From Saccharina japonica (Eukaryota; Sar; Phaeophyceae; Laminariales; Laminariaceae): a stretch of 64,000 nt of DNA. This document shows, piece after piece, positions 24,801 to 36,800 of this stretch (the first letter of the stretch is position 1; every line of letters starts with the position of its first letter). Made by a program: the position numbers and the translations under genes. The notes under the pieces are model-generated. The model saw only the letters and a list, made by a program, of their open reading frames with translations. It made no database searches and was not told the origin of the DNA. Location: contig MEHQ01002149.1 of NCBI GenBank assembly GCA_008828725.1, forward strand, positions 2,702-66,701, written 5' to 3'.

Positions 24801-27800
24801 TATCAGAAAATGTAGGTACATGATTCCTACCCTCGCTCTCACAAGGATCGGGACCACAACGCATTGCGGTAATAATCCCCGACTTCCACGGGCGACATGC
24901 CCCGACACCCGACGCCACAAGCAGAAAACCACATAATTATATACAAGCACCTGTAGTGTATATACGTGTACTCGTTAGGTACGAGGTTGTTCGTGGTATG
25001 GGGGGGTATAATTAATTAATTTTGCGAATGAGGGAGAAGAATATGCGAGTACAGCGGGTAACCCGATTCAAGAGACGTGTACGAGTAGTAAAGGCCGGAA
25101 ACACCTCGCTTAACTAGTCTCCTCTCTTACGAACAGTGGGATATATATATAGCATTCGCGTAGGCGGGTCCAGCAGTTTTGGCCTCTCTAAAACTGAACT
25201 ACATGGTATTATTTTAACGTCCCCTCTCTTACGTCGGGGTACGATACCCACTGCTGTACCCGGTACGTAATAGGTACCTACGTCCATCATACTCATCTCA
25301 AGAAAATGAAAAAGACCGCAGATACTCAGGAGGGGGCCAAAACCCGAGATAGCAACAAAAAAATCGATCAAAATCACGAAATGATAACATAAACACCAAA
25401 AAAACATAGCCAGACCCACCCTGCGACTCGTCGCTCAAAAACCACCACCAAAAGACAGCCATCGTCGCATGACCCAAGGCGGCCCCCGCGCTAAACAAGA
25501 GGAGGCGGGCAGGGGAGGGGGCTACATTTCCAACCCCCCTACCTTTCAAAAGCCAACACAAGGTGACACGTGTCCCCGCCACACCGTGTCGGTTGGCGGT
25601 CTGGTTTTGACCCGTCAACTGCCGTCAACCCGTCTTGCTCGTTAAAATGCTGTTTTTAGTGTGGATGTCGTTGACATCCTGTCCGCCCGTCAAGCGGCAA
25701 GAGCGCCGTCAGCCGACCGACAACTTTGCGCGGGAGCAGCGTTATCGTACTTTTCCAAGCCTATGACGCCCACTTCACAAACTCCAACACCCCACCTTAC
25801 AATTCTAACACCCCATCTCACAATTCGAAAACATCGCCGCACAATGCCAACACCCCACCTCACAAACTTATCCCACTTAAAAATTTTTAAGACTCCACCT
25901 TAATTCATTTTTGAAGACCCCACTCTACAATTCTACACAGCTATGATACACGCCACATCAGAACCATCTCTCACCTCGGAGACGTCCATGCTGCCTGACG
26001 CACCGCCGTCTCTGCCCGCGTTGCTGCCCCCCGCACCGCCCTGCTGCGCCTGCTGGTGATGCCGCTGCTGCTGCTGTTGCTGCTGCTGCTGGAGTGATAC
26101 GTGGAGCGAGAAGGCGCACTTCTCGTGCAAGCTGCTCTCGTCGAATCCCGAACCAAACCAAACCAAACCAATCAAAACACACACAAAACAGCGACGGCAC
26201 ACGACGCGGATGCGAGGAGAGGACGGCGATACGATCAAAGAGGTTCGTGTCACCAAAATAAAATGATAAATTCGAGCAGCGCAAGAGTTAAATTCCTCAC
26301 CACACTCCCCGAGCCGCTCGCTCGCGGCGTCTCGACGGCGTCCTTTGAAGGACGGTGGCAACAGACCGCCCCGAAAACATTTTATTCCCGGACACGTATC
26401 CTACGACACTGCACCACATGTACCCCATGGTAATCTTTGCTTATCGCAAGAAAATCTAGCTCCTACAAAACATCTCTCTTTTGATTTCAGCCGCAGTTCG
26501 ATCAAACACCATAAAAAAAAGGGTCGCAACTCACCCCTTCACCCCTCCCTCCCTATATACCTACACGCCTTGCAAACTGTAGGCCAGGGCCAGGGAAGAT
26601 CAGACACCACCAAACGCACGCTACTTGTTCAGGCTACACGTTCAGAGCAAAGCCTGCCACGAACAGTAAGAACAACAAAACCAACGCACTCGACAAAGCA
26701 AGAGCTCAACCCCACCCGCACCCCGATCGCCTGTCTGCACATTTTGCTTGCACGCAAAAAAAAATCACCTCAGGTTCGAAAACGCGTCCTCGAGAAGCTG
26801 TTCCGTCGAGCTCCCGTTCCCACCCCCCTCCCCGTCCGCCGCCCACCCCCCGCCACTTCCATCGTCCCCGTTCCCCTCCTCCCCGACCTCATCCATCTCA
26901 CCCCCGCTGTCCCCGCCTCCGCCACCACCAGGTGGGGGAAGCCCCAGCCCCCACGGCCCTTCTCCCCCCTCCCCCCCGCCTCCGTCGTCGAAACCCCCGA
27001 CAACACCACCCCCACCCCCACTACCGCCTACTGCAGCCGCCGCGGCCGCCGCTACCGCCGCCGGCCCCGCGTTACCCCCTCCCCCGACGCTAGACGGCCA
27101 CTGGCCTATAAACGACGGCCCCTCATCCCCACCCCCACCAGAAACGTTATCGCCAGTGCCGTTTCCGGAAGGAGAGCAGCCGCCGGTGCCCGAGGTAGAC
27201 CCCTGCTCGTGCGTGGGGGTTCCATCCAGCGCGGGTCGCGGCGAGGAGAGCGATGACACACCGCCGCCGCCCCCGCCCATGTGCCACCCCTCGCCTGCGC
27301 CGGCTCCCCAAGGAGAAGGGGGCGGGCAGGGCGAAGGAGGACAGCCAGCCCCGGCCGGGGAGACGCTCCCAGCCCAAGAGGGAGGCACCGGGGTCACCGG
27401 CGAGTCTTGACCGGTGCCACCGCCGCCGGAGGTTGTTCCTGTCGCGGCGGCTGCAGCTGCTGCCGCTGCGGCAACAGCAGAGGCGGCTGCGGCGGAAGGG
27501 TTGAAGCCGTTCGTGCCGGTGCCGCCGTTGTTGCTCTGATGGATCTGCGACCAGAGCCAGAAGGCCATGTCCTGTTTGTTGCACCGCGCGGCCAGCTTGT
27601 CTGCACCCGGTTCCGTTCCGTTCCGTTTCGTGTTTTTATTTTATTTCCATTCATCGTTTTTCGTATTTTCGTATTTTTTTTCAGCGTTCATTTATATCGC
27701 ATTTTTCGTGTTTTCCGGGGTTTGTTTTCGAAACGTGTTTTCGGGTTCGGGAGAAACGGTCCGATAACGGGGACGCAAAGCATGCAGCGCAAGAGACGAA

Positions 27801-30800
27801 CGCGGATTTTTTTACACATGTTTTGTTTGCGGGGGCGGCGGGGGGGGGGGGGGGGTGGAAGGGGAAGGGTGAGGACAGGAAGGACCACCAGCGAGAACGG
27901 AATACGAGGTACCTGGCAGGCGTTGGTGAGAGGAGCAACGCGAGAGGGCGCATGGCACAGGAAGAGCTGCCCGCTTGCCTTCTGCTGGGACCCGCTCCTA
28001 CCCCCTCCCATCCATCGCCCATGGGGTGGATGGGTGGGTGGACAACCTCGGAGCGGCCGAATCAGACACAGATGCCACACGGCCAGGACGGGACTATTTT
28101 ACAAATTCGCATGTAAATACACGGTCACGACGGGACTATTTTACCACTGCTGTAATAACACTCGTATGTTTCGCATGCTTCGAAGTACACGGCGCCGACG
28201 GGACTAATTTTCTATTTCGCGCATACACGACACAAAACAAGACGTACGGACAAGCCCAACAGCTTTAACAATGTGCTGCCGCGCCACCGCCCGCCCCCCT
28301 CGGTCCCGCCAGGCCTTACGCAGCACACCAAACAATAAAGTAGACAAGAAACGCATACGAAAATGACGGAAGAAGCAAGCGATATATACGAAAAAACAAA
28401 ACATAAACAAGGCGGGGAAAACAAATACATCATAACAATGCATCGTCTTATCATAGTAGCTCCAGCACCATTTAATTGCATGTTGAATAAAACGAGGGGG
28501 GGGGTGAAAAAATGGGGGAACCAAAAGAAAAAAAGAAAAAGACACGTGTATCAAGTACATTTATTAAAAAAAAAACAGTTGTGAGACCGAGGATTTCGTC
28601 GAAACTCATCTTTGCTTTACACCACCAGCACGATATATTTACATGACGATTGCATATACCCATCCGGTAAGAAAAAAGAAAAGAAAAAAGGAGAGCAACT
28701 ATAAACAAACTCGTATATATATTCATAGGTATGCATCATATCATACGAAGTTACATGCCGACTGCACCTCATGATGAAAAGGGAAAACAAGAGGGGGCAC
28801 CATAAGCCAAAAATAGCGTTTCGTATGTAGCAACAGCGCTACTAAATAGCACGATTACATCTTCATGCTTGCACCCAGGGAAAACAAGTGGGACCACGAG
28901 CAAAAAAAAATCAGAAAAAAAAAACAGCAACTTAGCAGCAGCAGCAGCAGCAGCACGATTGCACCCATGCATCCATCCACCCACCCACCTGCTGTCATCC
29001 CGTCCACGTCCAGAGCGTCAACGGTGGCCCCCTTGGCGACGAGCTGTCGCGCAATGCTCAGGTTTCCACCCATGGCCGCCAAATGCAACGGAGTCTGGAC
29101 GCAAACAACGCAAACAGCGCAAACGAGCCAGCAGCGACACACATCAGCAAACAGACCGCTCGGGGACATCGAGCCAACGCCATCGAAATCGGTAGCAACA
29201 AGCAGAAGCAAGTATACATATATATATAAAGCAGCGGAACACGTCGTACACCGATTGAGAAGGTATGACGGTTCGTCTATGATTTATCAGCAGCAACAAA
29301 CAAGCAGCAGCAAGTATACTTATATACGAGTAGCAGTGAGGAACAGCCCAGCGGGCTGAGATGTCGACATTTGTCCACGATCAGCAGCAACAAATGGCAG
29401 TAAGTGTATAGCAGCGGGCATCGAACATCGGTTGGGATGATGATTCGCCTATTAATACAAGTATATAGGGTAGGCGGAATTCAAGGCGAGTCGACGAGGG
29501 AAGAAGGTGCTGAAATCTTCTCGCGATAAACGCAAGGCAAGGACCGTAGTGGGGGAGGAGGGAGAAGAGCCTACTTTGTGACCCCGGATCTGAGTTACGA
29601 CTATTAATAGCAAGAGAAAGAAAGGGCGAAGAAAATAAATGGGATGGACAAAAAATAATAAAAATAAAATAATATATAGCAGCGTGGACCAGCCAGCGAG
29701 CGGCTGGCATGTCGAGGTTCTTCCATGATCAGCAACAACAAAAACGGCAGCGGGCATCGAGCAGCGATTGCGGTGCCAATACCGGATACGAAGGAAGAAC
29801 AAGGGGGAAAGACGAAAAGACAACAGCGGATCCGACAAACACGAAAATTCGTACAAAACGCTAGAAAAAAACGCCCAAAAATCTACCACCGCAACCATGA
29901 CAGCAATCAAGCAAAACGACCACAGCAAACACAACGACTATTAGTAGTGTTGGGTATCGTATAGACTGTTTTGCTCTCCATCTCTCCCCTGGCATTCACG
30001 TGTTTCTTTACGCAGATACATATTGAACGAAAGCTTCAATCTATCAAATGCCGAGATCGTTATGTTGGATATCGTATCGAGAGTTTCGATACATGTACTA
30101 TATATCAAAATATCAATATATCGTATCGAAATATCGTATCGAAATTTCGATATATCGTATATATCGAACGTGTTTCGCCTTCCATTTCCTGGCATCCCCG
30201 TGTTTCTTACGCAGATCTTGAACGAAAAGCTGCAATTCTATCAAATATCGAGATCGTATCCATCAGTTTTTTTGTTTTTGTTTTATCGGTACCGCATCGA
30301 ACTCGATTCCCGTTCGATATCCAACACTCAAGAACCACAACAACCACAACAACCAAAAATCCAAGCCAACGACCACGACAACAACCAGACAACGTTTACG
30401 AGAGCGGGAACGGGTTTTTGGGAGAGCCAAAGAGAGTCTGAAGGAGAAAACACGAACAAAACAAAATTACACGCGGCCAAAAAACCCGGCCCCCTCATTG
30501 AGCCAAAATAAAAAAAAACGAAACTACAGCACTTGTACAAGCCTCTTTCTATTTCCAGAGACGAAAGCCAATGTCAGTCCGTACGTACAGCAGTATATAC
30601 TGGCACACCGGTGTCAGTATATACCAGTACTTGGTATCTGGCTATAGCAGATTACAACACTATTAATAGCACAGTAGCGGGAACTGTTATCGTCACGAAA
30701 AAGCGTTCACGCTAAAGCAGCGCAGGAGATGCCTCGGGCGGGTAATGACAGGCAAACCTTCCCGCGACCACAGCCGACAGAGATTCGACTTCGACGGGTC

Positions 30801-33800
30801 GCCGTCTTTTGCATTACCCTCACCTCGAATTACTGCTAAAAATGAGCCCATACTTAATCCAAGTAATATTGTCCCCATAAAAGTGGGTGGGGTTAACGTT
30901 CACGCTATATATAGTCGCCCGCGCCTCGCGCGACAAAAACAAGAAACATGACGGGGGGAAAAAACACACACACACACCTCTCCATAGCCACCAAAAATCT
31001 AAGCATGATCCAGCCCCGATTCAACTACGCTCATGCGTAACAAACACGAACAACAACCGAAGTACAAACAAACAAAAGGTCCACAGCCTGCATGCATGCA
31101 CGGCTTGCACAGAATCGTACCACGCCGGTCTGATTACATAGACGTTGTCCTCTTTTCACACCAAATGCAGACATAAGATAGATATCGTACCCTTCGACAC
31201 ATTCTTCAGAACTGCGAGATACACAAATGCATGCACGGTCTGTCTGTCTGTCTGTCTGTCTGCGCACAGAACCGTACCACACCAGCCGACACAATCAACA
31301 CATGTTTTTCTCACTTTCACACAACAAATTTCAGAATTTCAGACCCATAAAGTAACCAACGATTACAACAACTTAGAAGCTACGATACACAATTCATACG
31401 GACTACGAATACAAAGCACAATTCCACAGGTGCTTCCAGTATACTTCATACTCTTGAGCATACTCCGAGTGCACTCGGAAGTATTCAGCATACTCGGAGT
31501 ATATATTTATACGAGGATTTCATACTGCGAGTACTGGAGAGTATTGAGGTACGGACGACCGAAATACTGCGAGAACTGGCGGTTATGATCAGCAAGTGCA
31601 GACGGCCGAAATACTCCAGTACTGGCAGCAGCACCACGTACAAGCACGCGCGCGGGCGTGGGGCGAGGCATGGGGGGCGGGCGGAGCCGGCTGGCCTGGC
31701 GAGGCAGAGGGGCGGGCGGGCAGGTAGGCGGGCCAGCCAGCCAGCCAGCCGGCCGGCCGGCGCGTGTGCAGTTAGAAGAAACTGCCAGTTGGGCTACTTG
31801 AGCCACGTGGCCACTGCTGTAGCTTGGTGGGCAGATCGCCCGCGAGACCCGAAGTAGCGCCAACCGATACATACTCCATTAAACGAACATCCACCAGCAA
31901 GTCGAGCCAGCCCTCCCTCGTCAAGACGGCATGTCTGTGCAGCCAGCCAGCCGGTCTGGTGCGGTCCACACCACACCGGCGTGCCTGTATACTCGTCCAT
32001 CTAATCCAACAACCTGCACGGTATGAGAGCGGTGCCAACACCAAACGCACTGTCTAATCCAACACCCCCCACACACACAGCACGAACGTGGTGCCGACTG
32101 TGAGCACATGCCAAGGGCTAACCTACGAAACACACTTCCTCTCTCGCGGGACAGCAGCAGACGAAATTAACCACGACGACAGCATCGACATCAACGAGGA
32201 CGATGCCGGCGACAACACAAGGCAAGACAGGACAAGACACGACCATCCGTCGCCTTCGAGTTGAGTTCAGCCTTCAGGTCCAGCCTTTTACGTTTTCAGT
32301 CTTCGTTCACACGGTCAGGCCCGGCACTCTATCCTTTGCGAAGATGATACATCAAGTATAGGACATTGCGGTTAGACCGTTTTTAACCACCGCCCCCTCC
32401 CTGCAAAAATCACCGCCACGTAGCTAGGCTCTGACGCGATTGAAAGGACCGCCTTATACTCCAAAAACAAAAACCAAGCTGTAGGATCGAGGATTTCGTC
32501 GAATCTCATCATGGAAAAGACCGTCCCATGTACGTCTATCATAGCACTACGCTTCTTTGCCTATCTTACCTTCGAATTCCCTTTTTCCTTTTCCTTCGGC
32601 CTTCTTTTTTACCGTTCAGTCAAACAGATGTACCGGTATATAAAATCTAATCCCAATTTTATTTCACTTCGATTCACTTCAGTTCAATTAAATTCATCAT
32701 CTAACAAATAAATACAACGATAAAGGGCGGCGGGTGGCCTGACTTGAATTAATAAGTACGAGTCCGAATATATGCTACTACATATATTGGTAATTGGGCC
32801 AGGTAGACTACACACACAGCAGTTAGTTATTCATAGTTGCGTGCGGTAATTTGCGGAGGTAACAGTGCGTCATCTACATACCAGGTACCTGACCGGCGCG
32901 CTTGTTGCTCGAATTTTGTCATGTAGAACCGAAAGCTTAACCCACCGCCCTGCACATAAAACACGTATCCAACTCTAATTCCAAGTAACTTGTCCTCAAA
33001 ACGGGAGTGAAATCCCACTTTACGGGGTTAACTTATATAGGAGGCCTATTTCGCCGCCAAACAAAAAATGAACAAAAAAAAGACAACTAATAAGCCGTCA
33101 AATCCAGCCAACTTACAAACCTGTAACTACCGGTACGAGCGTACGTACGTACGTACTTTTGACTTAATTTAAACTACGAAAAATAGCTGGCCGCGAAGTC
33201 CAGCCACCCCGAAACACGTGGTCTTGATAGATTCAAAGTCTTTTGCTACCGGTATATATCCCAGGTATATATATCACAACATTTTCATTTTCAACAATGA
33301 ACATGTTTCTGGTTCTCCCCACCTGGCCATCGCCCGTGCGAAGGTTGACGTCGGCGCCTCTCTCCAACAGCACGGGCACGAGCGCTCCCAGGCTGTGCAG
33401 GCACGTGTAGTGAAGGACGCTGTATCCCCGGGCATCTAAAGCATTCAGCTCGGACTCTAGGTCGGTGAGCTGCATGTGTTGCATTCCCCACATGGCGGGA
33501 AGATGGGAGGACACGGGAGGGCGGGGTGAGGGGAGGGGGGGGGGCGGCGGGACAGGGATGGGCATCACAGCGGGCAGCGGCGGTGGCGCATCAAACACGC
33601 GCCGGGCGATGGGGGCTCAGGGGCACAAGCATAGGGAGGGCGAATCACGAGAAGGACAAGGGAAAAGCGGGGTCGACGCCTCTCCCAGGGCAGACGGACA
33701 CAAGACAAACAAGGGAACCAAAAAAAAAAACTAAAGAAAACAAAAAATTGAAGTATGATTGAAAACAAAACGAGAAAAAACTTCTAGAAAAACATGATTA

Positions 33801-36800
33801 GAAGTATAAAGGCTGCAAGGACGGCCCGCGGCACACGTAACAAGACAAAGAAAGGACAAAAGGAAGGGAAAAAGGAAGAAACAAGCCGGTTGAACAGTCA
33901 GTCGCGCCGAGTTTTACCGAAAAAAGAACGAAAAAAGGCCCAACAGACGAGACGGACGCGATCAATCATTTAGGAGCACCCACTAAGAAATATGGGGCGG
34001 CATTCTCCGCATGACAACCTCTCCCCCCTCCCCCCCCGCCCCGCCTGAGGCCGAGGTATCGGCGAGACTTCCGAGGTTCAGAAAAAAAAAACTAAACCAC
34101 CTCATGGTAGATATATCGTCAAGGAGCAACTTTGTCGAGTCTCGCTCCATCTATTCCACACCACACGATCACGTCAAAACAACAACACTAACAACACAAG
34201 CGGGTAGCTTTTTCAGGCCATACAGGCCGCCTGTACAGCCAGCCGGCCGGGTCCTTCGTTCCAACAAACGGAAAAAAAACAAAGCCAATAACAAACTACA
34301 CACCAAAAACTAAAAAAGAAAAAACCGCTCAAAACAAAAAACAAAACCATACAAACGTGACGTCCCATGCCGCCCCCCCCCGCCCCACCGAGGCCCGCCC
34401 CACCCCGCCACGGCCCGCCCCACCGCAGCCAGCACCCGTGACTGGCTCCGAAACACAATCTTCCACCCGCCTCCCTCTTTGCTGAATTCACTCACCTGCC
34501 CCATAACCTGCATCCACATCTGCTCCAACAAGCCTTCCAGCTCCGTATCCCCCAGCTCATTCAGAGCCATGTCATCCAGATCCCCTACTCCAAACCCCGA
34601 CATAGACCCGTTTGACGCACACCCCACCCGCCCCGATAAAACTTGTTGCTGTACAATGTCGCTGGGCCCTCCGCAGCCTCCTCCCCCTCCTCCTTCTCCG
34701 CAGTTGGCCCACGCCCCCCCGCCGCCGCGGTGCTCCGAGCATGACGCGCCGCTGCTAACGCTCGGCGGGCCACCACCACCATCCTGGGACGCCGCCTCCG
34801 ACGCCGCCATAGAGGTGCGGGATCCCGAGATCTTACCCAGGCGCTCCACGATGCGTATCTTACATTCCCTGCCGTCGCACGGCAAGAGGGGGTACCCCAG
34901 GCTATCCTCCGAGGCTTGCGCCGCGATCATCGCGGACTGCCCCAGGTCTGCCGAGGCCCGCCTCCACCCACCCCCGGCGGCGTGCCCCTTCCTCGCCCCG
35001 TTCGGGCCGGCTAACCCTGCCCGGCCATTCCTGGCACCGGCACCACCAGCACCACCGGCACCGCCGCCACCCCACGAAGGGGTTTCCCTCCCGCGAGGCG
35101 TGCTGCTGCGGGGGATGCCTCGGCGCGCTCTGTGTTGCGCCGCGGCCCAGCCCGAGGCCATGGGGGAGGAGTAAACCGTCTCGAGCGGTGCGGTGACGTT
35201 CACCTCTCCCCACTCTCGCTTGCGCGCACCCGGGCCGCCGTGTCCCGGGTCTTCCGGCAGCTCCTGCCAGGTAAGCCGCTTCCCCGGCGTCTTTTGAGGC
35301 CATTTATGGTGTCGTTGTCGATGATGGTTGTCGTAGATGTCGTAGATGTTGATTTTGTTGGTGATGCCGGTGGTGGAGTTGGTAGTGTAGTTGGAGTTGT
35401 TGTTGGTGTAGATGGTGGAAATGATGGGGATTGTCGTTGTTGTCGCCAGACGAGTCGCGGCGCAGACCGTCAATTAGCGGGACCGTGCAGGGCGCCGCAT
35501 GCGCATGCATGCATCACAGGAGAGGAGTTCGTGCGACAATTGAAGGGAGGGGGGGGGGGGGGGGGGCGTGAAGAGTTATAAATAGTGTTGGTGTCATACA
35601 GCAGTAGCGGGGGAATACGCGTTCCGTTTAGCAGTCAGAGTGATTCGTGGGTAAAAAGAAGGACGGAAAGAAAGGAGGGAGGAAGAAAGGAACAGAGGGA
35701 GGATTGGAGGGAGGACGGGAAGACAGGAAGGGGCGACGGAGACAAAGGAAAGAAGGGCGGAAGGGAGGGTGGGAAGAGTGAAGGAAGAAAGGAACAGAGG
35801 GAGGGTTGGAGGGAGGGCAGCAAGAAAGGAAGGAACAAAGGACAGAAGGAAGGGAGGGAGGGAGTAAGGAAGAAAGGAACGGGGAAGACTAAACGAAGGA
35901 CGGGAAGGAAGGAAGGAAGGAAGGAAGGAAGGAAGGAAGGAAGGCCTTCTGTTTGTCCCTCGCGGTGGTACATGACACATAGAGCCAAAGGGGCGATGAT
36001 GCCTGTTCGATGTATCTTTTCCTTACTCTGACGGAGGCCACAAAAAAAACTGCAAAACAAAAGAGAAAAAGAACCCCCCCCCCCCCCAGGTAGCATCGGG
36101 GGCTTGAATCTCTGGACGACAGCAGCAGCTGCAGCAGTACCAAGCAGCAGTGGCATCCATCACAAAAGAACCGACCGGTCTGAACGCATGCCGTTAGCGC
36201 TACAACATCGGGGACAGGAAGACAGAAAAGAGAGTCCATCTGGCTCCGCTTCGTATATACTACCAGGTATATATTAATCTTTATTGGTCTGTACCGCTGC
36301 ATATATTAAATGGACGTACGTTCGTACGTCACTTTTGGCGAATTCTCATTTCTAAAGCACATTCGAGACTTCATAAAGGACCACGCTCTCTCCACGTGGA
36401 ACAAGGGGAAAAAAAAAAAGCTCGTTAGTTTTTGTCTATAAAAATATTGACGGACGAGCGAGAAAAGACAGCAGACTGTACGTACTCGTATGTAGCAAAA
36501 ACAAAACAAAAAAATGGGGGGTTTCGCTGCACGGTAAGCCCGGAAAACAAAACAAAAAAAGTCCAGAGCCCGCAGCAACATAAATAAGAGTCGGTTTAAT
36601 GGTTCGATTCACTGCCATTGGGGACAAGCGCACAAGGAACGATTAACACAACAAACGGACAGACAGACCGACTACATACAAAGAGCACCAATAACCGAAA
36701 CAACAACCCCCCCCAAAAAAATAAGCACTCTCCCAACAGAAATATAAAAAAAACACACCACACCCTCAACAACCCCGACCCCCCCCGAAAAAAAAAGACC

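Larger units (their letters stand above)
12103..25974 (-). other. Giant intron of the CAMTA-like gene (about 13.9 kb)
   Basis: The largest intron placed. It is an AT-richer mosaic of repeats: inverted-repeat elements, a reverse SINE-like copy, two copies of the GATC-rich repeat, one copy of the CACCAACCAGGC repeat, the 921-bp TIR element, many tandem duplications and dozens of TACCAGGTA words. Open frames such as 13676-14386 and 18413-18976 (minus) match no family I recognise and run through repeat sequence, so I do not call them genes. Confidence 0.7.
29095..33322 (-). other. Intron of the CAMTA-like gene (about 4.2 kb)
   Basis: Holds SINE-like copy 3, tandem duplications, palindromic TATCGATATATCG-rich sequence (30060-30165), CCAGCCAGCC/GGCCGGCC simple repeats (31680-31760) and another copy of the GATTTCGTCGAA short repeat (32476-32512). 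No gene seen. Confidence 0.65.

Noticed and set aside
26345-28207. Several long plus-strand frames (Pro/Arg-rich)
   Set aside because: Antisense to the Gly/Ala-rich CAMTA-like exon 26769-27600 and low-complexity flanks.
34479-35174. 231-codon plus-strand frame
   Set aside because: Complement of the CAMTA-like exon 34496-35263, which has conserved helices and consistent splice phases.
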